From Benincasa hispida (Eukaryota > Streptophyta > Magnoliopsida > Cucurbitales > Cucurbitaceae): 64,000 nt of DNA. Each line of letters begins with the position of its first letter. Position 1 is the stretch's first letter. The notes beneath the pieces were generated by a model that saw nothing but the letters and a program-made list of their open reading frames with translations, ran no database searches and was not told the origin of the DNA. Of the stretch, positions 43,474 to 55,098 are shown one piece after another. Location of the stretch: the NCBI RefSeq assembly GCF_009727055.1, contig NC_052351.1, forward strand, positions 58,989,508 to 59,053,507, given 5' to 3'. Position numbers and translations under genes: made by a program.

Positions 43474-45517
43474 TGTTGGAGTTGATGCCCTAAATCTCGT
43501 AGGGTCCTATAGCTTGTGAACACATGTATGAACAAATGCTTTGTGATTTATAATATAAGATATTTTATTCACTTCAGTCTATGAACTATGAGACATTTTA
43601 GTTGCATTAACCACAAAATAATAAACTAAGATCCATGGTTATCGTTGTAAGTTAAGCATGTATGTGGAGACATACAAGTGGATCGTGCTTTAAGTGATAA
43701 CCTAAATGGTCTGTAGTATATAAATAAAGGAGGGATACCTTATCATGGTGACACTACGAGTGTGGCCCACTTTGTAGATGTTACAAATGTTGTAAAGTGC
43801 TACAAATGATCTGATCTTGATCATTCGTGTATTAGACATGCGAGTGGGGATGCTCTATACAAAGGAGTTTGTATAAGACTGGATCACGAAGTATTTAGTC
43901 TCGTTATATAATGCCTTCATAATTGAGACTTTCATTTCAGTAAGATAACCATAAGTAATATGACCTTAATCCCAAGTGATTATGAACTCCTACCTATGAC
44001 GGCGGTCTTTTGATTTGCATGGTTGAGAGTGGCTAGATAGCAAACTCAAACCTACCACTTTGGGGATTTGTTTGATTAGTGAGCTGGGAACTCAGCTACA
44101 TAAGATGAAATACACTTCTACCCTGAAACAGGGGTAAGTAGATAAATTGCTCCCTTAAGGGCTAATTTTAGGGCTTGAACAATGTGATGCCATATCTTCT
44201 CTTGGCCTGAGAAGTGTTTAGTCATAGTGGGACTATGATATATTGTTCATTAGAGTAATCAGTGGTACTTAAGGAGTTAGATGTAACTAAAGTGGCAAAA
44301 CAGTAAATTGGCCTAGCTGTACTTACGAGCAATTTGTGAAGGGTCATCGTACTGTTGATTAGTTATATCCAATGGACACAGATATATCTGTAGTGTGAAG
44401 AATGCAGCTATCGGTCTTTAGTGGAGTGCCCGATAGTTAACAGATGGTAGATATCGTGATTAAAGAGTTTAGTCAGTTATTCACATATCGTTGGAGCTTC
44501 AAGCTACAGATCCATAAGGTCCCCTTGGTAGCTCAATGAATTCAAGTTCATAATAAGTTTTTGGGTTAGTTTGAAATTTTCAAATTAGCAAGAGGGAATT
44601 TGATTATATATGACATAATTAAATTGATTCAATTATGTATGATATAATTGATTTATTGTATTTGACACGTTACTATTTGATTGGAGGAATTAATATAAAT
44701 TTGATTTATATTAAATGCCATAAAGTTGAAAAAAAACTATGGTTTATATGTTGCATATGATGCAATATTGAAACTATAGGTTATAAATATAATATGATAA
44801 GTTAATTATTGTATTTATTTATAATTTATATAATTATGAGATATTTGATAATTCCTTTTCTCCTATAACTGACTTAGTGGATGGGTTTAGGCAGTTTATG
44901 GTAACTGTGAGATAAAAGGAAAAATAGTTTTTCCAATTCATTATTTGAAAACGTTTCAAAGAAATATATCGAGTAAAAATGAGTTTTACAATAAATAGGC
45001 TTAGAGAGACTAAACGATCATGTCGAGTTCTCTATACGATAGTTAATCGCTTACTACACGATCGAGTACCAAGTCTATACGATAAACTTTTTCCTTCTAT
45101 CGCATACTTGATCATCTACTCGATCATGTACATCCTCCTTCCCTCTATCCAAATTCACACAGAGCCCACAACTCCTGGATTCTCACACTGAGAATACCAA
45201 GGTAATCAAATGGTGGTGTCCAGTTCTGTTCGAGGGTCGAGGATCGAGTTGCACTCGCTGGTGATCAAGGTTTTTCCAATTCATGTTGTTTGCTAAGTTG
45301 CTCATTGCGTTTGTGCTATTGGACGTGTTGGAGATAGATCGAGAGAAATACGTGAAGAAAAGGTTCTTCAAAGGTATTCTACTTGATCTCTTGTATTTAT
45401 ATTTGAAGCATGCTGTAATTTAATCTTTAGGCATAACTGTTTCTGTTTGATTGTAAATGTTTATGTTCTTTCACAATGGAGTTTGGAACTTCCACTCATT
45501 GGATCTCAGTTCCTTCA
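43474..45517 (+). repeat. Copia element F, 5' LTR
   Basis: 2044 bp, TGTTGGAGTTGATGCCC to CTCAGTTCCTTCA. It contains the conserved hairpin at 45177-45198 and ACGATCG-type motifs at 45010-45130 just upstream of the hairpin. Confidence 0.92.
45177..45198 (+). promoter_or_regulatory. Conserved LTR hairpin (copy 3)
   Basis: GGATTCTCACACTGAGAATACC with a perfect 7-bp stem ATTCTCA/TGAGAAT and loop CAC. It lies about 320 bp before the LTR end. Confidence 0.6.
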
Positions 45518-45518
45518 A

Positions 45519-45531
45519 TTAGTATCAGAGC
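45519..45531 (+). other. Primer binding site of copia element F
   Basis: TTAGTATCAGAGC, close to the tRNA-iMet-type TTGGTATCAGAGC, one base after the 5' LTR end at 45517. Confidence 0.85.
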
Positions 45532-48080
45532 CAGGTTGTTCTGATATTCCAAATTCCATTGCTATATTGAACTTCATTTATAGTCTTGGTGGGTTTTATG
45601 TTTCTGGAATGCATTTAAGTGTTAGAGGTGTTTCTGGATGTTGATTGATGGATGCTTCGGGATGATTGCCTCTGTTTAAGCTTTCTTTTACATTTACATA
45701 AGTTAAGGGCCCCTGCATTTTTTGGCATAATTACTTACTATCGAGTATGTATTCAAGTTTTGTTTTGTTTGAGTCCTTCGTGATGAAGCTTCAGATGCAA
45801 GGAGATGTTGTTCTCTTCGAGGAAGAAGACCAAAGTTTGGTCACATCGTGTTGCCTAGGCTAAACGATCATTTAGATTTGGATATGTGATCGTGTAGAAA
45901 ATTTATACTCGATCATGTAGTATTTACTAAACGATCGCATAGTTGATGCTACACGATCGAGTAAAGAGTTTACTTGAACGTGTTGCGTTCGCTACTCAAT
46001 CGTGTAGACGCTCGGGGTAAACGATCGTTGAGTATGATACTCAACACATGGCACACACACTAAACGTTCGTGTAGGCCAGCATGCTCATCGCATATTCAC
46101 TGGCTACTCGATCACTCGGTATGAGATACTCAAACCTTGCTTCTCGATCGTTTAGATAATCATGCTTCATCGCATAGTCGTTGTCTACATGATCGCATAG
46201 CATGCGTTACTCGATGTGCGATCACGATCGCATGGCCTTCATGCTCATTGGATAGTTCAAAGGCACTTGATCTACGCTACACAATCGTTTATACTCAATA
46301 AATGTTACTCGATGATCACAAGAAGCTGTTACACGATCAAGTAACGAGGCTTCGCCCAGGCGGTTCAAGACCCGGTTCGCCTGTTTAAACCAGTTGACTC
46401 GATAGTTTTTGTAATAGTAGCTTTATTTTTTCGGTTTGGAGGCTAATTATCCCGGTCCATCAATTTTTAATGAATGTACATGTGATGTATGTTTAATTAT
46501 ATGCCATAATGTATGACATATAGTTTTAAAACCCACCATAGGTTATGCATTTATTCATGCATCATCTTTATATTATAAGTGTTATAATATAGTAGTTTGA
46601 TGATTAAAAATTACTTTAAAGCATGCTCATGCATCATATAATATAAGAGTTATAATATGTGCATGCATTAAGCATATACATGCATCATCTTTATATTATA
46701 AGTGTTATAGTATAAGGGTGTATGTTAGCATGTATGCTTAGTTCATTACTTGTAAATATAAAAGTTATATTTAGTAATGAATGAACATTGCATAAAGCAT
46801 GACACTTAGGTTTATTTATAAAAGTTATAAATGCCTTGTGAATGTCTAGCTTAGCAATGTGGTTGATTTTGATTGTTTCATTTTTTATAAGAGTTATAAA
46901 TAATGAAATTAGAATTAAAATCAATAAGAAAGACATGCATGCAAACTTAGGCTTTAATCATGTTTTAAAAGAGTTTTAAAATTTGATTGAGATAGACCTA
47001 AGATCACGGTTCTAATGAGATTAGAAACCTAAGTTTAATATTTTAATTCGGTTTAATGGGATTAAATTGACTAATAAAAGATTAAATATGTACCAAATCT
47101 ATCTACATGGGACATTTTGTCTAAGGCGGGTTCTAGCTAGGCTGGGTTATTTAAGCTGACGGAAACAAAACACCACTACCTGGGAACCTACTTGGAAAGG
47201 TGAATTAGATAGATTTGTTGCATGCAGCAAATTTGATGAAAGTTTGTTAAATTGTTTAATAAGACTTGAATCAAACTTGTTTAATTGTCAAAAGCAAGAG
47301 TTGTTATTGAGCAAATTAAACACCCACTTAGATAAAACAGTAGCCGGATTTTATAAGTTAATGAATCCCTAGGTAGAATATTCAGTGGGAGGTACTTGGG
47401 GTATATGATACTTCACTTAAACCTCTACATGTTTCTCCCTAAAAGTTCACACCGTGAGATCAATCCTCGACCTCGAGGCACCTTGGGAGTGTCCCCTTAT
47501 AGGATTGTGTTTGGGTAGGTCAATACCAAGGTGAATGGAGAGAATGTTCATAGTAAGTGGGAGTAAGATGTGTGACAACATATCCCACGGTCTCTCTCAT
47601 TAGGATGGATAACATTTTTGTGCATCGCCTCGAGGCACTCTGAGTGTGTCCCCCTAAAGGATGGTTGTATTTGCACAACTCTTTATTTGATCTCCACAAA
47701 TGGATAGGGTTACTTTAGTCTCTTGTCCTAATCTACTTTTTCCCTATGGTGGGCGCATTAAGGCAGGACTCTAGGGCCTAAAATGAGGGGTTACACTTAC
47801 AGAGAATTGTTAAGGATGTTAACAAATTCTGGACCGAGCAATGGTGACTGTTAGATTCAATTACAAGGAGTTGTTTCTGTCTAATGGTTGAGATTGTCTC
47901 ATCCCAGTAAAGGGGCTTGATCACCCCAACGGTGACTTTTGTCCTGCCTCACTGGGGCATCATTGCAAAATAGATGTCACTTAGGATAAAATAGAACTAT
48001 TTTGCTAAAACTCAATTGGTGTTAAAAGTGGTAATGCAAGTAGACTCATTAAGTTTGTTCTTTTTCAGCAACTTTTAAAT
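45532..48080 (+). other. Long untranslated leader of copia element F
   Basis: About 2.5 kb without a supported gene. 45860-46345 is packed with ACGATCG and TAAACGATCG-type motifs. 46560-46900 has repeats around TATAAGTGTTATAATATA and TATAAAAGTTATAAATG. 47440-47960 holds the block shared with element A and the leader at 60830-63215, including CAACATATCCCACGGTCTCT and GATCACCCC..GTGACTTTTGTCC. The order of blocks is the same in the three leaders. Confidence 0.65.
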
Positions 48081-48985
48081 ATGGTTATCGCTACTCTTCC
48101 ACTTTTAGCTACCGATAAACTGACTGGCGAAAACTATGCTAATTGGAAAAACATTATAAACACGATACTAATCATCGATGACCTTAGGTCCGTCCTTATG
48201 GAAGAGTTTCCTCCTATTCCACCTCCCAACGCCGCTTGAAACATTCGAGAGGTGTATGAGAAATGGGCACAAGCGAATGAGAAGGCCCGAGCGTACATCA
48301 TGGCCAGCCTTAACAACGTTTTGGCCAAGAAGCATGAGCCCATGGTTAATGCATGCGAGAACATGGAGTCCCTGAGGGGAATGTTCGAACAACTGTCCGT
48401 GGAGTTCAGGCATGAAACTCTTAAGTTCATCTTCAACTGCAAGATGAAGGCGGGTACATTTGTTCATGAACATGTTTTGAACATGATAGACCATTTTAAC
48501 GTGGCAGAGATGAACGGGTCGAGCATTGATGAGGCCAACCAGGTTAGCATCATTTTGGAGTAATTACCAGAAAGCTTTCTTCGTTTCGTAAGCAACGCTG
48601 TTCTGAACAGGGTTGATTACAACCTTACAAATCTATTGAATGAGTTGCAGACTTTCCAATCCTTGCTAAAAAGTAAGAAGAAGAAGGTTGGTGAGGCAAT
48701 TGTTGCTTCATCTACCAAGAAGTTCCACCAAGGTTTGACCTTTGGAACTAAGTTTGCACCTTCTTTTTCTGGCACCAGCAAGTGGAAGAAGAAGAAATGC
48801 AGTAAGGGGAAGGGGAAAGCGCTTGCTAACTCGCAACCTGCCGCTCCGCGAGGTAGGCGACCAACATCGGTTGACAAAAGAAAGTGTTTCCACTGTAACC
48901 GGGACGGGCATTGGAAGTGAAACTGCTCAAGATATGTGGTTGAGAAGAAGAAGGCCAAACAAGGTAAATATGATTTACTGGTTTT
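48081..48985 (+). pseudogene. gag: Copia element F gag
   Basis: Start at 48081: IATLPLLATDKLTGENYANWK, then LIIDDLRSVLMEEFPP, a stop at about 48238, YEKWAQANEKARAYIMASL, ESLRGMFEQLSVEFRHETLK, HVLNMIDHFNVAEMNGSS, then a stop before LPESFLRFV-like codons. The frame from 48636 has NELQTFQSLLKSKKKKVGE, a Lys-rich stretch and the knuckle CFHCNRDGHWK.NC, a CX2CX4HX4C motif in which an Arg codon has become TGA. Capsid/nucleocapsid role by family. At least three stops or indels disable it. Confidence 0.92.
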
Positions 48986-49780
48986 GGAGACTTTTAGTGA
49001 AGAATATGATTCTGCCTAGATTATAGACTATAGGGTCACTGACCATGTTTGTTATTCATTTCAGGGAATTAGTTCCTGGCGGCAGCTTGAGGCTGGTGAG
49101 ATGACGATGGGAGTTGGAACCAGGCACGTCGTCTCAGCTGTGGCAGTGGGAGGCATCCGGTTGACTTTACAGAATAGGTTTATCATTCTAAATGATGTAT
49201 ATGTAGTTCCCGAGTTAAAGAGGAACTTAATTTCTATAAAGTCATTGGTTGAATGTAAATACACCTTAAAATTTTCAGTGAATAAAGTGTTTATTTCGAA
49301 AGATGGTATTGATATATGTTTAGCTAAACTGGAAAACAATTTGTATGTGCTAAGGCCATTAGCAACAACTTCCCTCCATAACATAGAGATGTTTATAACT
49401 ATCGTAACTCAAAATAAACGACTTAAAGTTTCTCTTAAAGAAAATGCCCAACTTTGGCACCTACATTTAGGGCACATCAATCTCAATAGGATTGAGAGGT
49501 TGGTAAAGAATGGACTTCTAAGTAAGTTAGAAGAAAATTCTTTACCTGTGTGCGAGTCATGCCTTGAAGGCAAAATGACTAAAATATCTTTTACTGGAAA
49601 AAGTTATAAGGCCAAAGAGCCTCTAGAGTTAGTGCATTCAGACCTTTCTGGTCCGATGAATGTGTGAGCTAGGGGAGGCTATGAATATTTCATCACTTTT
49701 ACTGATGATTATTCGCGGTATGTGTATGTTTATTTAATGCAACATAAGTCAGAATCCTTTGAAAAGTTCAAAGAGTTCAA
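48986..49780 (+). pseudogene. pol: Copia element F protease and integrase N-terminal half
   Basis: Protease remnant near 49015: IIDYRVTDHVC, where the active-site D-S-G of the relative in element C (IIDSGATNHVC) is altered. Then GVGTRHVVSAVAVGG, VPELKRNLISIKSLVECKY and the zinc-binding WHLHLGHINLNRIERLV..LPVCESCLEGK. LVHSDLSGPMNV has the first catalytic Asp of integrase, followed by a stop (Arg to TGA) and YEYFITFTDDYSRYVYVYL with the core Asp region. The sequence reaches FKEF and then, at 49777-49780, jumps to RT. Confidence 0.92.
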
Positions 49781-50760
49781 CAGTTCAGTAGTTTTCCTAG
49801 TGTTGTATGTAGACGATATCCTACTCATTGAGAATGATGTTGGCTTACTAACTTCAGTTAAGAATTGGCTAGCGACCTAATTCCAAATTAAAGATTTGAA
49901 AAAGGCTCAATTTTTTCTTGGGATTCAGATCTTTCAGGATCGAAAGAACAAAATGCTAGCACTGTCTCAGGAGTTATACATTGACAAGATGTTGATCAAG
50001 TACCCGATGTAGAACTCCAAGAGGGGTCTATTGCCTTTTTGGCATGGAGTTACATTGTCTAAGGAATGGTGTCCTAAGACACCTTGAGAGGTTGAGGAAA
50101 TGAGATGAGTCCCTTGTGCATCTATTGTAGGCAGTTTAATGTACGCGATATTATGTACTAGACCTGACATTTGCTAAGCAGTAGGGATACTCAGTACATA
50201 TCAGTCTAATCCAGGATAAGGTCACTGAACAGCCATCAAGAACATCCTCAAGTATCTTTGGAGAACGAGGGACTACATGCTTATGTATGGTTCTAAGGAT
50301 TTAATTCTTACTGGATACACGAACTCTGATTTTCAGACTGATAAGGATTCTAAAAAATCCACTTCAGGATCAGTGTTCACTCTCAGCGGAGGGGCTATAC
50401 TATGGCGACACATCAAGAAGGGGTGCATCGCTGACTCCACCATGGAGGTCGAGTATGTAGTGGCTTGTGAAGTTGCTAAGGAGGCTGTTTGGCTCAGGAA
50501 GTTTCTGACTGATCTGGAAGTTGTTCAAGACATGTCTAAGCCCATCACCCTTTATTGTAATAATAGTGGTGCTGTGGCGAATTCCCATGAGCCTCAGAGT
50601 CATAAGCGCGACAAGCACATAGAGCGAAAATACCATCTTATCAGAGAGATTGTGCATCGATAGGATGTCATTGTCACAAAAATAGCTTCGGAGCACAACG
50701 TTGTTGATCCGTTTACGAAGGCTCCCACAGCTACAGTGTTTGAGGGTCACCTGTAGTGTA
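49777..50760 (+). pseudogene. pol: Copia element F RT palm/thumb and RNase H
   Basis: Opens in the RT palm: VFLVLYVDDILLIENDVGLL with the YVDD catalytic motif at about 49805-49816, then FFLGIQIFQDRKNKMLAL, YIDKMLIKYPM, SKRGLLPF. After stops come VGSLMYAILCTRPDI, YQSNPG and AIKNILKYLWRTRDYML. RNase H (50277-50750) has SDFQTDKDSKKSTSGSVF, GCIADSTMEVEYVVACE, ITLYCNNSGAVANS (the Asp of YCDNSG is Asn), HIERKYHLIREIVHR and SEHNVVDPFTKA. The loss of the integrase C-terminal half and RT fingers (about 1.3 kb judged from elements C and E) precludes activity. Confidence 0.93.
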
Positions 50761-50888
50761 TGGGTCTATGGACAAACCGTGGCTGGACTAGGGCAAGTGG
50801 GAGATGTTGTACTAGGCGTTTGTGCCCTAGTTTATTGTTTTGTGTACTTGTAATGAGATTATCTTGTACACCTCACTAGCTTTAGGAC

Positions 50889-50899
50889 AAGTGGGAGAT
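50889..50899 (+). other. Polypurine tract of copia element F
   Basis: AAGTGGGAGAT directly before the 3' LTR start TGTTGCGG. A similar AAGTGGGAGAT lies about 90 bp upstream (near 50794-50805), as in element C. Confidence 0.8.
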
Positions 50900-52968
50900 T
50901 GTTGCGGTTGATGGCTTAAATCTCATAGGGTCTTGTAGTTTGTAAACACATTTATGAACAAACACTTCGTGATTTATAATATGAGATATTTTATTCACTT
51001 CAGTCTATAGAATATGAGATATTTTAGTTGCATTAACCACAAACTAATAAACTAAGATCCATGGTTATCGTAATAACTTAAATATATATGTGGAGACATA
51101 CAAGTGGATTGTGCTTTAACTGATAACCTAAATGGTCTGTAGTATATGGATAAAGGAGGGACACCTTATCCTGGTGACACTATGAGTCTGGCCCACTTTG
51201 TAGGTGTTACAAATGTTGGTAAAGTGCTACAAATGATCTGATACTGATCATTCGTGTAGTAGACATGCAAGCGGGGATGCTCTATATAAAGGAGTTTGTA
51301 TAAGACCGGACCATGAAATGTTTAGTCTCGTTATATAACATCGTTCATAATTGAGACTTTCATTTCATTAGGATGACCATAGGTAACATGACCATAATCC
51401 TGAGTGAGTTGGACACTCCTACCTATAAGGGCAGTCCTTTGATATGCATGGGTGCAAGTGGCCAAAACGCCGACTCAAACCTACAACTTTGAGGATTCAT
51501 CTTATTGGGGAGTTGGGAACTCAGCTACATAAGACGGATTTCACTTCTTCCCTAAAGCAGGGTTAAATAGATAAATTGCTCCCTTAAAGGCTGATTTCGG
51601 GGCTTGAACAATGTGACGCCATACCTTCTCTTGGCCTAAGAAGGGTTTAGTCATAGTGGAACTATGATATATTATTTATTAGAAGAATTAGTGATACTTA
51701 AGAAGTTAGGTGTAACTACAAGGGCAAAACGGTAAATTGGCCTAGTTGTACTTACGAGCGATTTGTGAGGGTCATTGTACTGTTGATTGGTTATATCCAA
51801 TGGACACAGAAATATATCTGTAGTGTGAAGAGTGCAGCTGTCGGTCTTTAGTGGAGTGCTCGGTAGTTAACAGATGGTGGATATCGTGATTAAAGAGTTT
51901 AGTCAGTTCTTCATGTATTGTTGGAGCTTCAAGCTACAGGTCCATAAGGTCCCCTTGGTAGCTCAATGGATTCAAGTTGAGAATAAGTTTTTGGGTTAGT
52001 TTGAAATGATAAAATTAACAAGAGGAAATTTGATTATATATGATATAATTTAATTGATTCAATTATATATGATATAATTAATTTAATGTATTTGATACAT
52101 TTTTATTTGATTGGAGGAATTATTATAAATATAATTTATATTAAATGCCATAAAGTAGCAAAAGAACTATGGTTTATATGTTGCATATGATGCAATATTA
52201 AAACTATAGATTATAAATATAATATGATAAGTTAGTTATTGTATTTATTTATAATTTATATTAATTATGAGATATTTGATAATTGTTTTTCTCCTATAAC
52301 CGACTTAGTGTGTGGTTTTAGGCAGTTTATGGTAACTGTGAGATAAAAGGAAAAATAGTTTTTTTCCAATTCATTATTTGAGAATGTTTCACAAAAATCT
52401 ATCGAGTAAAAACGATTTTTACTACACGATAGCCTTAGAGAGACTAAACGATCGCATCGAGTTCTCTATACGATAGCTATTCACTTACTACACGATCGAG
52501 TATCAAGTCTATACGATAGACTTTTTCCTTCTCTCGCATACTTGATCGTCTACTCGATCGTTTACATCTTCCTTCCCCTTATCCAAATTCACACAGAGCG
52601 CACAACTTCTGGATTCTCACATTGAGAATACCAAGGTAATCGAGTGGTGGTGTCCTGTTCTATTCGAGGGTCGAGGATCGAGTTTCACTTGCTAGTGATC
52701 GAGGTTTTTCTAGTTCGTGTTGTTTGCTTAGTTGCTCATTGCGTTCGTGCTATTGGACGCATTGGAGATAGAGTGAGGGAAATATGTGAAGGAAAGGTTG
52801 TTGAAAAGTACTCTACTCGAGCTCTTGTGTTTATATTCAAAGCATGTTGTAATTTAATCTTTATGCATAACTGTTTCTATTTGATTATAAATGTTTATGT
52901 TCTTTCACAATGGAGTTTTCAACGATCTACTTCCACTCACTGGATCTCTAGTTTTTAGAGTTCCTTCG
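50900..52968 (+). repeat. Copia element F, 3' LTR
   Basis: 2069 bp, TGTTGCGGTTGATGGC to GAGTTCCTTCG, followed by TSD GTTTG. It contains the hairpin (52611-52632) and ACGATCG motifs (52430-52570). Confidence 0.92.
52611..52632 (+). promoter_or_regulatory. Conserved LTR hairpin (copy 4)
   Basis: GGATTCTCACATTGAGAATACC, stem ATTCTCA/TGAGAAT intact and loop changed from CAC to CAT, which preserves the pairing. Confidence 0.6.
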
Positions 52969-53329
52969 GTTTGTTGAAGAAAACCATCCATGCATCTGTG
53001 TTTTCTAGTTTTGAAAGAAGAAGTGTACTTCATTTTCAGGGTGAAGTACCAAGAAAAATCACCATAATTCCCTCTAATCTCAACTCATTTTCAGTTCCAC
53101 ACCTTTATTTAAAGTCCTAGAGAATAGCAGGGAAGATCTTTTGGTAGTCTACACCTTGTAGCTGAGGAGATTGTTACTGATTTCATGGATTAAAGGAGTT
53201 CATCAAAGGTATTTTTGAAACCTTCTTGATATTCTATAAACCTGGTGGATTTGATGCTAAAATTAATGGATTAGAATGCTTAATGATCCTAAATTATTTC
53301 GTTGTATGCTTGTTACTTCCAACATCGAT

Positions 53330-54960
53330 GTAGTGGGAGGGTTTCGAATTCGCCTGCTCTTTCTATGGATAGAAACCCTGACCATCATATCAGATGGCAA
53401 ACTTGAGGATCCACTATCCTATAAACAGGCAATGGGTGATATAGACAAAGATGTATAGGTTTAAGCCATGGATCTAGAATAGAGTTTATGTACTTCAATT
53501 CAGTCTGGGATCTTTTAGATCAACCTGATTGGGTAAAACCTATAGGTTGCAAATGGATCTACAAGAGAAACAGAGGTGTAGATGAGAAGGTACAGACTTT
53601 TAAGGTTAGACTAGTAGCAAAAGGTTATACCCAAGTTGAAAGAGTGAACTATGAGGAAATTTTTTCACCTGCTGCCATGTTGAAGTCTATTTGTATTCTC
53701 CTGCCCATTGTCATCTATTATAACTATGAGACATAGAAAATGGACGTCAAGATTGTCTTTCTGAATGGTAATCTTGAGGAGACCATCTATATACAAAAAC
53801 CAGAGAAACTCATTAAATAAGGTCAAGAGTAGATGGCTTGCAAGCTTAATCGATCCAATGGATTGAAAAAAGTATCTCGATCTTGGAATATAAAATTTGA
53901 TGCTGTGATCAAATCTTATGGCCTTGATCAGTATGTTGATGAGTCTTGTGTCTACAAGAAAATTATCAACAGTTTAGTAGCTTTTTTAGTGTTGTATGTG
54001 GATGATATCCTACTCATTGAGAATGATGTAGGTCTACTGACAAATGTTAAAAAAGTGGTTAGCAGTCCAAATCTAAATGAAATATTTGGAAGGGGCACAG
54101 TTTGTTCTAGGGATCCAGATCATCAGGGGTTGTAAGAACAAAACGCTAGCTTTGTCTCAGGCATCTTATATTGACAAGATACTTGTCAATTATTCGATGC
54201 ACGATTCTAAGAGGGGTTTATTACCTTTCAAGCATGAAATTGTATTGTATATGGAATAGTGTCCTAAAACACCTCAAGAAGTTAAGGAAATGAGATGAAT
54301 CCCTTATGCATCGGTTGTTGGCAACCTAATGTATGCAATGTTATTATTAGACCTAACATTCGCTATGTAGTTGGGATTGTCAACAAATATTTGTCCAATC
54401 TAGGATTAGATCACTAGTTAGCAGTTAAAACCATCCCCAAGTATCTTCGAAGAACAAATGACTACATGTTTGTGTATGGAGCTAATAATTTAATCCTTAT
54501 AGGATACAATGGCTTTGATTTTCAAACTGACAGGGATTCCAGGAAATCTTTGTCAGGATCAGTGTTCACTTTTAATGGAGGAGCAGTAGTCTGGAGAAGC
54601 ACAAAGCAAGATTACATTGCTGACTCTACCATGGAGGCGAAGTATGTAGTGGCTTGTGAAGCTACGAAGGAGGCTGTATGGCTCAGGAAGTTTTTGACAG
54701 ATCTGGAAGTTGCTCCTGACATGTCAAAGCATATCACCCTTTATTATGATAATAATGGTGTTGTGGCAAATTCCAGGGAGTCTAGGAGCCACAAGAGAGG
54801 AAATCACACTGAACGCAAATATCATCTCATCTGAGAGATTGTGCATTGAGGAGACGTGACCGTTAAGAAGATCACTTTGAAGCACAACGTTGTTGATCCA
54901 TTTACAAAGGCTCTCACGGTTAAAAAGTATGGGGGTCAATTGGAGAGTTTGGATCTACGA
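53330..54960 (+). pseudogene. pol: Copia element E reverse transcriptase and RNase H
   Basis: Continues the integrase tail at 41850. Linker: TLTIISDGKLEDPLSYKQAM. RT: FNSVWDLLDQPDWVKPIGC, KWIYKRNRGVDEKVQTFK, RLVAKGYTQVE, MDVKIVFLNGNLEE, SRSWNIKFDAVIKSYGLDQ, then FLVLYVDDILLIENDVGLL with YVDD at about 53994-54005, and FVLGIQIIRGCKNKTLAL. RNase H (54466-54940): GFDFQTDRDSRKSLSGSVF, YIADSTMEAKYVVACEAT, LYYDNNGVVANSR with the Asp retained, and HTERKYHLI. Stops are at 53456, 53735 (Trp to TAG), 53818, 53830 and elsewhere, and there are frameshifts. The most complete copia RT in the window, yet clearly dead. Confidence 0.93.
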
Positions 54961-55098
54961 GACATGCATCATTTAGTCTAGGGTAAGTGGGAGATGTTAC
55001 TGGGTGCATAATGTATGTTGTAGTTCATTGTTTTGTGTACGTACTCAGTTTATACATCGTATTTATACACCTCATTAGATTTAGGAAAAATGGGAGAT

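Larger units (their letters stand above)
43474..52968 (+). mobile_element. Copia element F, full-length with both LTRs, defective
   Basis: 5' LTR 43474-45517, 3' LTR 50900-52968, perfect TSD GTTTG (43469-43473 and 52969-52973), PBS, PPT and gag-pol on the plus strand. The final A of the 3' LTR has become G (TTCCTTCG). In the first about 245 bp the LTRs differ at roughly a tenth of sites, so the insertion is not recent. The interior has a 2.5-kb leader, gag, protease/integrase N-terminal half, then a deletion directly into the RT palm, then RNase H. Confidence 0.93.
41851..53324 (+). mobile_element. Copia solo LTR inserted in element E pol, itself split by element F
   Basis: Starts TGTTGGGTTTTATGTCC at 41851 and ends TTCCAACA at 53324, with TSDs TCGAT at 41846-41850 and 53325-53329. 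The LTR sequence proper is 41851-43473 plus 52974-53324, about 1.97 kb including a MITE. It is of the same family as the LTR of element A at 10058. Copia element F lies inside it. No genes belong to this LTR. Confidence 0.9.
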
